Source: Alkalibacterium sp. 20 (lineage in GTDB: Bacteria > Bacillota > Bacilli > Lactobacillales > Carnobacteriaceae_A). Taken from it: DNA of 64,000 nt. Below are positions 9,086-18,198 of the stretch, in pieces (position 1 is the first letter of the stretch; every line of letters begins with the position of its first letter). Where the stretch lies: assembly GCF_001885615.1 (NCBI RefSeq), contig NZ_LSRN01000001.1, forward strand, positions 186,001 through 250,000, read 5' to 3'. The notes under the pieces were generated by a model, which was not told the DNA's origin, did not search any database, and saw only the letters and a list, made by a program, of their open reading frames with translations. The translations under genes were made by a program, and so were the position numbers.

Positions 9086-9122
9086 AGAAGCGTAGAAATA
9101 ATAACATTTCTACGCTTCTTTA
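9086..9122. terminator. terminator between msrA and corA
   Basis: The perfect stem AGAAGCGTAGAAAT / ATTTCTACGCTTCT has a short loop and T-rich flank between two converging genes, so it may work in both directions. Confidence 0.8.
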
Positions 9123-9162
9123 TTGGGAGCATATCATAACGCCCATCTTTATTTGTTACTGC

Positions 9163-10119
9163 CTATTTAAACCATCCTTTTTTCTTGAACCAGAAAAAAA
9201 GCGAAAGACCGGTCGTCAGCATGATTCCCAGGACAACAAAGTAGCCATATCTCCATTCCAGTTCGGGCATATTGACAAAGTTCATTCCATAAATGCCGGA
9301 AATCAAAGTCAGTGGTATAAAGATAGAAGTGATGACTGTAAAGATTTTCATCACTTCATTGGACTGGTGAGACGTTATGGAAAGATAATTATCACGAATA
9401 TCCGTAGTAAATTCCCTGTTGGAACTGACCAGTTCCGATACCTTCAGTAAATGATCATAAATATCGGAAAAATATTCCCGTCTGTTCTTTACTTCCGTTA
9501 AATGTTGGGAATTCAGCATCCGATAGAGCATATCCCTCATCGGATTAACTGTTTGACGGATATGCAACAGCATATGCCGAACGTCAAACAGTTCATCCAT
9601 CAGTTCGTCCATCGATTTTTCCTCCCTGTTGTCTTCAATCACATCCAATTTATTTTCAATGTGATAAATAAGTGGAAAGCAAGTATCAACCAGTTTATCC
9701 AATATTTGATAAAAGACATAATATGGATCCCATTCTTCTGCAGCAGCTTGAGTTGTGATCCGGCTCCATACTTGATCCACTTCTTTAGAAGTTTCAAAGT
9801 GAAAGGTTACGATAAAATTCTTTCCGACAAAGAAATCCAGTTCTTCTTTTATCACTTCTACATCTTCCCTTTTGACTGTTTGAGTGATATAGAAATCGTA
9901 TCCCTCATAATAATCCAGTTTGGGTCGCTGAAGCAGTATCCCGCAGTCTTCAATAGCTAGTGGATGAAAATGAAAAACATAATCCAAAAGACTAAATTCA
10001 TCTGCCGTTGGGTTGCTGAAATCTACCCAATACCATTTATATTTCTTTAAGTTCTCCTCGTCCACTCGCACAACTGTTTCCATCGTGTCATCCGGGAGTA
10101 CGCCTATTACATTGATCAT
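9163..10119 (-). CDS. corA: CorA-family magnesium/divalent cation transporter
   Basis: The 318-residue protein has the CorA plan: a long cytosolic alpha/beta and coiled helical domain (residues 1-255), then two membrane helices at the C-terminus. The GMN signature (YGMNF) stands at the end of the first helix and a basic tail ends the protein. CorA forms pentamers that take up Mg2+, or Co2+ and Ni2+. The ATG is preceded by AAAGGAT. No riboswitch or operator was seen upstream. Confidence 0.92.
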   Translation of the reverse strand: MINVIGVLPDDTMETVVRVDEENLKKYKWYWVDFSNPTADEFSLLDYVFHFHPLAIEDCGILLQRPKLDYYEGYDFYITQTVKREDVEVIKEELDFFVGKNFIVTFHFETSKEVDQVWSRITTQAAAEEWDPYYVFYQILDKLVDTCFPLIYHIENKLDVIEDNREEKSMDELMDELFDVRHMLLHIRQTVNPMRDMLYRMLNSQHLTEVKNRREYFSDIYDHLLKVSELVSSNREFTTDIRDNYLSITSHQSNEVMKIFTVITSIFIPLTLISGIYGMNFVNMPELEWRYGYFVVLGIMLTTGLSLFFWFKKKGWFK

Positions 10120-10305
10120 GACTAAAACATCCTTTGTAAATTCAATTGATACTTCATTATACGATAATACAGACGACTATTCTAACATTCAAATCAAACC
10201 GTTCGTGTCGAGTCTTTTCTGTTAATTTTCACATAGTCGTTTGTTGGTTGATTAGGTTAGAGATCGATTTACTTGACCAAAAAATGACTGACATGTCCCT
10301 GAATA

Positions 10306-10340
10306 AAAAAACAGTGTTCCAATGAAGGAACACTGTTTTT
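10306..10340 (-). terminator. terminator of the mur operon
   Basis: The stem AAACAGTGTTCC / GGAACACTGTTT is flanked by A and T runs directly after mupG. On the minus strand it ends in seven U. Confidence 0.88.
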
Positions 10341-10353
10341 ACTATGCTTGCTC

Positions 10354-11397
10354 TCATTCATCTGTTTCGGCCACAAACATGAACTGTTCACCGTTTTCCA
10401 AGTTTTTCAAAAGTAAATGATACTTTTCCGAGATTCTTCCGATGACGTTTACCCGTTCATCTTCAGGATAATCGGATTTAGTCACCTGTACTTCCCCCGA
10501 GTAGCGTTTATAGCGCTCATTATCCATTGTTACGGACCCTTTAAGTCGCTTAAGCGTATTCCGCGGTTCGACGTGTTTACCGGCTTGAGCATACTCTCTA
10601 GACTCCTGAACGCGAATCAGCGTGCTCGGTGAATCTATGCGTACTGTAAATCGCTCATGATACAAATAGTGCAGCTCCTCAGGCAACTCGACTGGAAGAC
10701 GAATCAACTCATCATTCAAATAGGTTAAAAGCAAGTCTAGTTCATACTCAGATATTTTTATATCTCCTAAAAAGACTTTATCTATTTTGTGGCGTTTGAT
10801 CAAATCAACACACTGCGCGTAAGGTGAAAGATAACGGTGAGCTTCTAACGTCGGTAATCCTTCAAACAGCGGACCACGTTTTTCTTCATCCCCAGAAATA
10901 AAGGCGAGTGTTTTACCTGACTTCTCTTTGATCTGTTTATTTAAAGCTGTAAAGAACACTTCATCGAAACCTGTTTCCGGTCTCGGATAAAAGTTATGCA
11001 TATAATAGTCATTTGACTCTTCAATGTCTTGATTTAATAGCGTTGAAGCATTATACGTAAAGCTCAGATCGTACTTTTTTTTCCTCAGTTCTGTTAAATC
11101 AAAACCAAAGTCGAGCCTTAAATTATCAAGGTGTAGACGGCGTGCTAACGTGGCCAGTGATGCTTCTTCAAACCGTTCCAAGGTTAACGGTGATACATCT
11201 GCCATCACCCAGAAATTGTTTTCATGAAGCCACTCACACATCTCTTCAACATCCTTGATATATGATTCGGTCACTTCTTCGTTCAGATGAAGCGACGTAA
11301 ATATGGGTGTGTTCTGATTCTTTAATTTTTCAAGAAATGGACGCTGCCGTTTAAATGCGGACACATAAACGGCGAATCCAAAAGATTTATTAGACAT
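10354..11397 (-). CDS. mupG: 6-phospho-N-acetylmuramidase MupG (DUF871)
   Basis: The 347-residue protein matches the DUF871 family, shown in Staphylococcus aureus to be MupG. That enzyme splits MurNAc-6-phosphate-GlcNAc taken up by the PTS during cell-wall recycling. An N-terminal TIM-barrel part (FGFAVYVSAF... to about residue 235) is followed by a cyclophilin-like C-terminal domain. The start overlaps the end of murP by 8 nt, so translation is coupled. It is the last gene of murR-murQ-murP-mupG. The context strongly supports the call. Confidence 0.88.
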   Translation of the reverse strand: MSNKSFGFAVYVSAFKRQRPFLEKLKNQNTPIFTSLHLNEEVTESYIKDVEEMCEWLHENNFWVMADVSPLTLERFEEASLATLARRLHLDNLRLDFGFDLTELRKKKYDLSFTYNASTLLNQDIEESNDYYMHNFYPRPETGFDEVFFTALNKQIKEKSGKTLAFISGDEEKRGPLFEGLPTLEAHRYLSPYAQCVDLIKRHKIDKVFLGDIKISEYELDLLLTYLNDELIRLPVELPEELHYLYHERFTVRIDSPSTLIRVQESREYAQAGKHVEPRNTLKRLKGSVTMDNERYKRYSGEVQVTKSDYPEDERVNVIGRISEKYHLLLKNLENGEQFMFVAETDE

Positions 11398-12814
11398 TTA
11401 AAACATCATCATCTTTTATAAAGATCCGCGTAATGATGAATCCTCCAATATAAGAAATTAGGATCCCGATTGCGTAGTGCATCATTTTTCCTGGTTGCAT
11501 AAGTGGAAGGGCAACCCAACCGGATGGTCCCCAGGCATTTGCCATAACGCCCATCAACATAACGTAAGCGCCACCGAATCCGGCACCTAAGCCAGCTGTA
11601 ATAAATGGCTTGCCAAGTGGTAAGGTAACACCATAGATCAAGGGTTCACCAATACCTAATATGCCAGCAGGTAGTGCACCGGCAATGATTTGTTTCAAAC
11701 GTTTATTACCCACTTTTTTAGCGACCAAGTATATAGCGACTGAGGCACCAACTTGACCAGCACCTGCCATAGCTAATACTGGGAAGAGTGAAACGCCACC
11801 TAAAGCTTCTAGTTGAATTGCATAAATTGGAATCAAACCATGGTGTAAACCAAGCAGTACCATTGGCAAGAATGCTGCAGCTAGAATATAACCAGACAGA
11901 ACACTTACAAACATGTTTTCTGATCCAATAATGAAACCTAAACCGGTCACTAACCAGTCAGACAGGAATCCTGATATAGGCATAACAACAAAAGCCATGA
12001 GTAATACTGTCACTAGTAGTGTTATTACTGGTGTCACAATTAAATCCAAAACATCAGGTACTGACTTACGTACAAATTTTTCGATTTTAGCTAGGACGTA
12101 TACTCCGAAGATAACTCCGACGATCCCACCTTTACCTGTTGTAAGAATAGAATTTAACGGTTGGTCTACATCATACAGACCGACCAGTGTAGATAATTCA
12201 ATCAATGGTGCTGCAATCGACATCGCCCCGATCATACCACCCAATGCTTCTGTGGCACCAAATCGTTTTGCGGCATTCACACCTGTAAAGATTGCAAAGT
12301 AACCTAAAAATGAATTACCGATCAAAGCAAAGGTAATACGGGTTCCTTCCCAGAAGTCACCTGCAACAACACCGTCAGCCATCATTTGCCCAAGTAAACT
12401 ACTAAACCCTTGGAAAATACCGGCAGCGATAATGGCAGGAATCATTGGAATAAAGATATTGGCAATGGTTGCTATGCCTTGTTTAAATTTTCCTTGAGAT
12501 TGCTGATCTTTAATGGCTTGTTTGTTGTCTTCCCAGTTATTTGATGAGTCTGAAGAAGAGGGCACGTTATATTTTTCAATCAAAAGATCATTTACTTTTT
12601 TTGCTGTGCCGGGTCCCACAACGACCTGATAAGTGTCAGCATCATTTATACCCATGACGCCTTCTGTATTTTTAAGCGTGTCTTCATCAATTTTACTTTT
12701 ATCTTTGATGTTCATTCGAACACGTGTCATACAGTTAGTGGATGAACTGATATTATCCGGACCACCAACAGCATCAACGATGTCTTTGACTAATTTTTCG
12801 TTATTTTTGACCAT
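11390..12814 (-). CDS. murP: PTS MurNAc-type transporter EIIBC
   Basis: The 474-residue protein has an N-terminal EIIB domain with the phosphorylated cysteine in STNCMTRVR (C28), a linker, and an EIIC membrane domain of about ten helices ending near residue 465. It imports and phosphorylates MurNAc, or MurNAc-GlcNAc as in Staphylococcus. There is no EIIA domain, so it must borrow a glucose-type EIIA; a stand-alone candidate lies at 44788-45309. AAGGAG stands 8 nt before the ATG. The sugar specificity is inferred from the neighbours murQ and mupG. Confidence 0.9.
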   Translation of the reverse strand: MVKNNEKLVKDIVDAVGGPDNISSSTNCMTRVRMNIKDKSKIDEDTLKNTEGVMGINDADTYQVVVGPGTAKKVNDLLIEKYNVPSSSDSSNNWEDNKQAIKDQQSQGKFKQGIATIANIFIPMIPAIIAAGIFQGFSSLLGQMMADGVVAGDFWEGTRITFALIGNSFLGYFAIFTGVNAAKRFGATEALGGMIGAMSIAAPLIELSTLVGLYDVDQPLNSILTTGKGGIVGVIFGVYVLAKIEKFVRKSVPDVLDLIVTPVITLLVTVLLMAFVVMPISGFLSDWLVTGLGFIIGSENMFVSVLSGYILAAAFLPMVLLGLHHGLIPIYAIQLEALGGVSLFPVLAMAGAGQVGASVAIYLVAKKVGNKRLKQIIAGALPAGILGIGEPLIYGVTLPLGKPFITAGLGAGFGGAYVMLMGVMANAWGPSGWVALPLMQPGKMMHYAIGILISYIGGFIITRIFIKDDDVLNV

Positions 12815-12845
12815 CTTTTTTGCTCCTTTTCAATAGTTTTTTTGC

Positions 12846-13736
12846 TTACATCGCTTTTCTGACATGACCTTCAGATTCTTCCAACTTTTTAACGGCAGCC
12901 TCTTTATCTATATCTAATAAAATCATAATAATGGCAACTTTGACTTTACCGTCACTTTTGGCTAAAGCGTTCTTAGCTGTTTCTCGCTCTGTATCTGTTG
13001 CTCTCATCACGATATTTTCAGCTCGAGAAACAAGTTTTTCATTGGTTGGTTGAACATCGACCATTAAATTTTTATAGACTTTGCCAATACCTACCATTGA
13101 TAAAGTAGATAACATATTTAATATCATTTTCTGGGTAGACCCTGCTTTTAAACGGGTCGAACCGGTCAACACTTCAGGTCCCGGTACGGCTTCGATCGCA
13201 ATTTTTGCGACTTGGCCAATCTCACTCTCTTTATTACATGCGACAGCAATGGTCGGCACATTTATTTCATTCGCATAGGTTAGCGCTCCAATGACATATG
13301 GTGTGCGACCGCTAGCTGCCAAACCTACAACGATATCATTTTCATTCAATCCGAGATTGATTAAATCATCTTTACCCATTTCCTGGCTGTCTTCTGAACC
13401 CTCGATTGCTTCAGTAAATGCTCTTTGACCACCGGCAATCAACCCCACGACTTTCTCTTTCGGTGTACCAAATGTCGGTGGACATTCTGCAGCATCGAGA
13501 ACGCCTAAGCGTCCGCTTGTCCCGGCACCTGTGTAGATCAATCTCCCTCCTTTTCTCAACTGTTTGATGATACTATGGATGGCGCTTTCAATTTCTGGAA
13601 TCACCTCCTCAATTGCTTCAGCAACTTTCTTATCCTCATTGTTCATGACTGTCAGTGCCTCTTTTACGTTCATTTGATCAAGATTCATCGTATGAGGATT
13701 TTGTTTCTCTGTTTCCATTTTCCCTAAATCTACCAT
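12846..13736 (-). CDS. murQ: N-acetylmuramic acid 6-phosphate etherase MurQ
   Basis: The 296-residue SIS-domain protein carries the MurQ signature GAGTSGRLGVLDAAECPPTF near residues 70-90. It cleaves the lactyl ether of MurNAc-6-phosphate, giving GlcNAc-6-phosphate and lactate. Its ATG shares one base with the murR stop (TGATG), and AAGGAG is inside the end of murR. A short UBA-like C-terminal helix region (residues about 245-296) matches the family. Confidence 0.95.
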   Translation of the reverse strand: MVDLGKMETEKQNPHTMNLDQMNVKEALTVMNNEDKKVAEAIEEVIPEIESAIHSIIKQLRKGGRLIYTGAGTSGRLGVLDAAECPPTFGTPKEKVVGLIAGGQRAFTEAIEGSEDSQEMGKDDLINLGLNENDIVVGLAASGRTPYVIGALTYANEINVPTIAVACNKESEIGQVAKIAIEAVPGPEVLTGSTRLKAGSTQKMILNMLSTLSMVGIGKVYKNLMVDVQPTNEKLVSRAENIVMRATDTERETAKNALAKSDGKVKVAIIMILLDIDKEAAVKKLEESEGHVRKAM

Positions 13737-14581
13737 CAGTCTCGCTCCTTCTTGATTTGCGTTTTTTCGAGAATTTCTAAGGTTTCTTCATACATTTTGT
13801 TGATGTAACTCGTATATAGGATATCAATTATATTCAGTTGAGATATACGTGATGACATTGCCCCACTTCTAAAACTGAATTCATTGGCCGCCACGTAGAT
13901 AGCATAATCAGCCATCTGATTAATGGGTGACTCGTTATTCTTCGTGATCGAAATGATTGTTGCTCCGTTATCTTTTGCCACTTCCGCACAGGTTATCATT
14001 TCCTCTGTCTGACCAGAATATGAAATCACCAGTGCCACATCTCGCTCACTCATATTTTTTGCCATGAGGAGTTGTGTGTGCCAGTCTTCGCTGACATAAG
14101 ACATTTTATTGATGCGCGTGAATTTGAGTTGGGCATCTTTCGCTACAAGTAATGATGCGCCCATGCCGAATATCGTTAATTTCTCACAGTCGAAGAGCAT
14201 ATTGACACATGTTTTTATCATATCTGTATCGAGCAACTTTTCAGTTTCTTCTAACGAAAGTATATTTTTGTGTGTCACCTTATTAATGATTTCTTCAATC
14301 TCATCGGTGCGTGACAATTCCGCAATGTGTTTTTCTTTATAGTTCGAACGAACTGCCTGTTCATAGATCATGTCTTTTACGAATTCTTTATAACCTGTAT
14401 AACCGTTCTTTTTGCAGAGTCGAATGATTGTGGAAGGGGACGAGAACGTCTTCTCAGCTAAGTTGTAAATAGTCATTTGACTCGTTTCTTCAGAATTTTT
14501 CAGTATATAATCGATGATAGATGTTTCAGTCGGGCTAGCATCTTTTTTATATTCTTTCAATTTTATTGTTGCTATGGCCAT
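13736..14581 (-). CDS. murR: MurR/RpiR-family regulator of the mur operon
   Basis: The 281-residue protein has an N-terminal RpiR helix-turn-helix (residues about 1-77, with SSPSTIIRLCKKNGYTGYKEF) and a C-terminal SIS sugar-phosphate domain (about 110-240). It leads the MurNAc recycling operon and very likely controls it in response to MurNAc-6-phosphate. In Escherichia coli MurR is a repressor; the sign here is not known. GGGAGATAAATT precedes the ATG. Three repeated 15-nt motifs upstream are candidate binding sites. Confidence 0.88.
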   Translation of the reverse strand: MAIATIKLKEYKKDASPTETSIIDYILKNSEETSQMTIYNLAEKTFSSPSTIIRLCKKNGYTGYKEFVKDMIYEQAVRSNYKEKHIAELSRTDEIEEIINKVTHKNILSLEETEKLLDTDMIKTCVNMLFDCEKLTIFGMGASLLVAKDAQLKFTRINKMSYVSEDWHTQLLMAKNMSERDVALVISYSGQTEEMITCAEVAKDNGATIISITKNNESPINQMADYAIYVAANEFSFRSGAMSSRISQLNIIDILYTSYINKMYEETLEILEKTQIKKERD

Positions 14582-14611
14582 AATTTATCTCCCTCTTCAC
14601 TAATATCTTAA

Positions 14612-14709
14612 CAGTATAAAACATAGTGTCAATGAAACGCTTACTTTATAAAACAAAGTACCGCAAAGTGGTCATTATCTCATGAATACGCTTATATTTA
14701 TGAAACAAG
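14612..14709 (-). promoter_or_regulatory. murR: candidate MurR operator array (three related 15-mers)
   Basis: Three similar sites are written here on the plus strand: CAGTATAAAACATAG at 14612, CTTTATAAAACAAAG at 14644 and TATTTATGAAACAAG at 14695. They share TAWRAAACAWRG-like cores and lie 32 and 51 bp apart, about 3 and 5 helical turns. They stand directly upstream of murR. The middle copy sits within an inverted TACTTT/AAAGTA repeat. Confidence 0.45.
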
Positions 14710-15001
14710 ACCTTCCCTAGTTTATTTTATTCCAAACTGTCTTTCAATCCTATTAGATCATGTCTTTATAATTTAATATGATTGAAATGAAATATTCTGA
14801 CTTATTTCTGTATTCCCCATTGATTTTTTTGAAAGCTTATAAAGCAAAAAAACAGCCATCATCAAAATGATGGCTGTTTTGTGTTCAGATAATCACGCTT
14901 TTATCGAGCTATCGTTCTACTTTTTATTAGAAAGATAAAAAGCAGAAAATAACTAAACTCTCTTCCCATTTTTCATTTACTTCTTTAATCTACAAAGTAA
15001 A
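14710..15001. other. intergenic region with codA terminator, no gene
   Basis: About 290 bp between the mur operon control region and the end of codA. Apart from one terminator (14846-14881) it is AT-rich and has no gene-like frame. Confidence 0.5.
14846..14881 (-). terminator. terminator after codA
   Basis: The stem AAAACAGCCATCAT / ATGATGGCTGTTTT has a 4-nt loop and a U run on the minus strand, downstream of the cytosine deaminase remnant. Confidence 0.8.
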
Positions 15002-16258
15002 TCAACGTTCAAAATCGACTTTCATGGTTTCATTTAAATAAACAGATGCTTCTTTCGGTTTCGTCTCTGCTATTTTTTTCCCCTTACGGTATGAAGCCAG
15101 TACCTCTGACTGTTTTCTTACCGCATCATATCTGTTAGCAGCATTTAATATGATAAAGTTAGGCAGTTTTCCTTCTTCAATGCCGTATTCATTTTGAATA
15201 TTAAGGGTGACTGCACTGTTTTCAGTGATATAATCGAACGAGTCGACGATCTGATTGTATCCCATCAGTTGCGTTACATGAATCCCCATATGCAGAACCT
15301 GCAGCATGTTTCCTGTTCCGAGCGGATACCACGGATCAAATATGTCATCATGGCCGAAACAGACGTTTAAGCCTGCTTCGCTCAGCTCTTTAACCCGAGT
15401 GATTCCTCGACGTTTAGGATAATCATCAAAACGTCCCTGCAGGTGAATATTAACGAGCGGATTGGCCACAAAATTGATATTGGACAGCTTCAACAGTTTC
15501 ATGAGTTTTGAGACATATGCGCCATTATACGAATGCATCGCGGTCGTATGACTCGCAGTTACTCTGCTCCCCAACCCTCTTTTATAGGCTTCTGCCGCAA
15601 CGACTTCAATGAATCGTGACTGTTCATCGTCAATCTCGTCACAATGAATATCAATGAGGCGGTCGTATTTTTCAGCTAGATCAAAAGCAATTTTCATCGA
15701 TTCCACGCCATCTTCACGCGTAAATTCATAGTGAGGGATACCCCCAACTACATCCGCTCCCAGTTTCAAGGCTTCTTCCACTAATTCCGTCCCATCAGAA
15801 AATGAAAGGAAGCCTTCCTGAGGAAAAGCGACTAATTGAATGTCAACAAATTCCTTCATTTCTTCTTTTACTTCCAGCAAGGCTTTCAAAGCAGTAAGCG
15901 ATGGATCACAAACATCCACGTGCGTCCGAACCGCTTGTATTCCCTGTGCAATCTGCCACTGTAAAGCTTTCATAGCTCTCTTTTTTACGTCATCTTTAGT
16001 CAGTGTTTTTTTTCGTTCAGTCCACGTTTCGATCCCTTCGAATAAGGTACCACTCTCGTTCCATTTCGGCTCCCCCTGCTGTTAAGGTCGTGTCCAAATG
16101 AATATGGGGTTCCACGAAGGGCGCACTTACTAATTTACCCTCTACATCCAATGCCCCTTCCACTGAGTAGGCTTTTTCGATCTTGCAAAACGTTCCATTT
16201 TTATATGAATGTTCCATAATCCTTCTTTTTTCGCCAATGCTGCATTTTGAATAATCAT
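15002..16258 (-). pseudogene. codA: cytosine deaminase codA, broken by two frameshifts
   Basis: Pieced together, the three segments match E. coli CodA from end to end. The ATG at 16258 (GAGGTATATTAG before it) opens MIIQNAALAKKEGLWNIHI. One base is missing in the A run at about 16198-16202, so [16 protein letters not shown] is read in another frame. One extra base in the G run at about 16072-16076 returns to the first frame for the remaining 340 residues, with FGHDD and [11 protein letters not shown] intact. Translation from 16258 stops after about 40 codons, so no full deaminase is made unless these are read errors. CodA converts cytosine to uracil. Confidence 0.85.
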
Positions 16259-16981
16259 CTAATATACCTCTTCTCCTAATGAAGCCTGTTTTGAAGCCCA
16301 TACTTTCTCTGTCAGCTTTGATAAGCCGATAAACAGGATCATCGCCCCGATGATGCCGTTTAATGGCGGAATACCCGGCAGCCATTGTGCTGAAGCAAAG
16401 CCACCCAGCCAGACTGATCGACTGTTCTGGCTGATAGGCAAACAATTCAGCCAGACCGCCTAAATCATTGATGGCCAGTCCTACTGATGTACTTCCTAAT
16501 ACCGAATAGCTGGTACAGCCACAAAACTTAAGATGGCCAGAGCCTTCATTCCAAAAAATGCTGAAATCGTCATCGCTATTCCTGACAGAATGATGAGTGT
16601 GAACATGTCGATGCCAGTCACTCGATTAACCGGGACCGCAAACATGGCGATACCCACACCGAACCATCCGACTTGGGTCGCACTTAACAGAAAGGATGCC
16701 AAGTAAGAGCCTTTTTCACCAAATGCATAGCGTGCCAGTAGGTGTGTAGACAATCCGGTTTTAGCGGCGATGTACGCTAGTCCACCCGTGTATACCCCCA
16801 ATATGAAGTTACCCAGCAGCACCATCCAGATAAATTCTTTCATTGTGAGGCCTAATCCCAGTTCCCCACCAGAAAGCATGCTTGCCGAAAAGAATGTAAA
16901 TCCCAGCATGACCACAAACATTCTAAAAAACCCATTCCGGTTTGACTGCGGTACAGCCTGAAGTGAAAATTCCTTATCCAC
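16259..16981 (-). pseudogene. codB: cytosine permease codB, frameshifted and internally deleted
   Basis: The GTG at 16981 (AAGGAGG 8 nt before) starts a clear CodB N-terminus with VPQSNRNG and FTFFSASM, and the frame runs through TQVGWFGVGIAMFAVPV. After VPAI a frameshift of -1 type (near 16505) ends the frame, but YSVLGSTSVGLAINDLGG continues in the next frame. That stretch is then joined to the extreme C-terminus, QWLPGIPPLNGIIG, in a third frame. About 200 residues of the middle are gone. The last codon touches the codA ATG, so the ancestral genes were tightly coupled. Confidence 0.85.
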
Positions 16982-17053
16982 TTTTTCTTCCTCCTTGTTT
17001 GGCTGCTTATTAGTACCCACACCAAGCAGGATTTTACACAGAAAAAATTTGCA

Positions 17054-17180
17054 TAAAAAAAGCTCCCTGCCCGATATGACAAGAAGCGTTCGAAAAACAG
17101 ATACACGTGTAGAAGATACACTCGTAGTTTATTTTTCTCATCCGTAGTCCTTGTCAGCCTCTCGGGACTGATTTAAAGAT
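17054..17180 (-). promoter_or_regulatory. PyrR-binding attenuator leader of codBA
   Basis: On the minus strand the leader holds AATCAGTCCCGAGAGGCTGA followed by CAAGGACTACGGATGAG (17137-17176). This fits the PyrR-binding loop of pyrimidine attenuators, which have CAGAGAGGCUG and AAGGA cores. About 50 nt further on, GCTTCTTG pairs with CAGGGAGC (17062-17087, partly by G-U) followed by seven U (17055-17061), forming a terminator. PyrR with UMP would favour termination. It controls a pyrimidine salvage operon, so the logic fits. Confidence 0.8.
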
Positions 17181-17200
17181 ACCAATATTCAATTGGAGCC

Positions 17201-17229
17201 ATTATCTCAATCCCATGTCTGTTTGTCAA
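17201..17229 (-). promoter_or_regulatory. sigma-A promoter of codBA
   Basis: A consensus -35 TTGACA (17224-17229) and -10 GATAAT (17201-17206) are 17 bp apart. Transcription would begin just before the PyrR leader. Confidence 0.75.
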
Positions 17230-17351
17230 CCACGACCAGAGATTTTTTAGTCTCTTTTTTCTAAATGGTTGTCTGTCTAACATACAAGATTGATACTTTT
17301 TCATTTTTCTTTATCCGATATTTCCGGCTTGATTTCAAGAGTTTTAAATAT

Positions 17352-17383
17352 AAAAAGCAGACATCCTTGAGATGTCTGCTTGC
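17352..17383 (-). terminator. terminator of osmC-like gene
   Basis: The stem AAGCAGACATC / GATGTCTGCTT has a short loop, followed by U-rich sequence on the minus strand, just after the OsmC gene. Confidence 0.75.
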
Positions 17384-17397
17384 TTATATTTAAAAAA

Positions 17398-17841
17398 TTA
17401 TGCTTTAACCCAGGTATCGTTCATTTTAACGCCGGCAGCTTTAAACAGCGTATAAATCGGGCAACGTGCTTCTACCTGCTCCTTGATTGCTTGAATACGT
17501 TCAATAGATTCTGTTGTATCCACTTTAACATTGATGGTCACTTCTTCAAAGTACGGTTGCACAGAGGCATCGCCCATAAACCCACGAGGATCAAAGCTAC
17601 CTGATATATTGATCGTTAAGCATTTCAAATCAAAGTCCATTTCTCTTGCAGCCATATTAGCTGTTACATTTTCGCAAGATACTAACGCTGCGAGAGCTGT
17701 CTGCATCGGATTGGGACCAGAATCTTTCCCGCCCAATTTTTCCGATTCATCCAAAACTAATTCATGTTTGCCTGCTTTTGCTGTCAAAGCAAAGCCGTCA
17801 GTTTTTGCATTCACTGTAAATTTCATTTTATTGTTCACCAT
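17398..17841 (-). CDS. OsmC/Ohr-family peroxiredoxin-like protein
   Basis: The 147-residue protein has the OsmC fold and the two conserved cysteines, in VSCENV near residue 55 and in ARCPIY near 127. These proteins reduce organic hydroperoxides or are of unknown role (YhfA group). It differs from the true Ohr at 36619-37041, which has its own OhrR neighbour. AAAGGA stands 9 nt before the ATG. It is a single-gene unit with its own terminator. Confidence 0.85.
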   Translation of the reverse strand: MVNNKMKFTVNAKTDGFALTAKAGKHELVLDESEKLGGKDSGPNPMQTALAALVSCENVTANMAAREMDFDLKCLTINISGSFDPRGFMGDASVQPYFEEVTINVKVDTTESIERIQAIKEQVEARCPIYTLFKAAGVKMNDTWVKA

Positions 17842-18198
17842 TCAAATCATTCCTTTTCTTTTCTTTTCTTCTTGCTCATTATATCATTAATTTTACTATT
17901 ATTAAATAAGTATAAATAGTAAGTAAATTAGAAGTTTGTGAATTTTATACTTTAATTTTTGCGTAGTTTTTAGAGCTAAGTGAGTACTTTCAGTTTTTTT
18001 GAGTATCTTAAATCCTTATATTTCAACGTAAATCAATTGTTTATTCTCTACTTCTTTTCAGATGCTACTTATTCAAAACTATTCTTTCATAAAAATATCT
18101 GGTCAGGTTCGATTCATTCAGTTCACAAATCTCACTTGTATGCTAAACTAAATGAAAATGGTTGAGCTAGTAAATTCATGTAGTAAGGAGAAAAAAAT
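17842..18198. other. divergent intergenic region
   Basis: About 357 bp separate osmC (leftward) and the cupin gene (rightward). On the minus strand a TATAAT (plus-strand ATTATA, 17878-17883) precedes osmC. Just above it is an inverted repeat TTACTATT / AATAGTAA (17893-17922), which could bind a regulator at the -35 region. I saw no coding frame with a ribosome site. Confidence 0.35.

Noticed and set aside
14628-14645. A catabolite-response (cre) site in front of the mur operon (ATGAAACGCTTAC)
   Set aside because: The half-site spacing is one base short of the cre consensus and the right half is poor.
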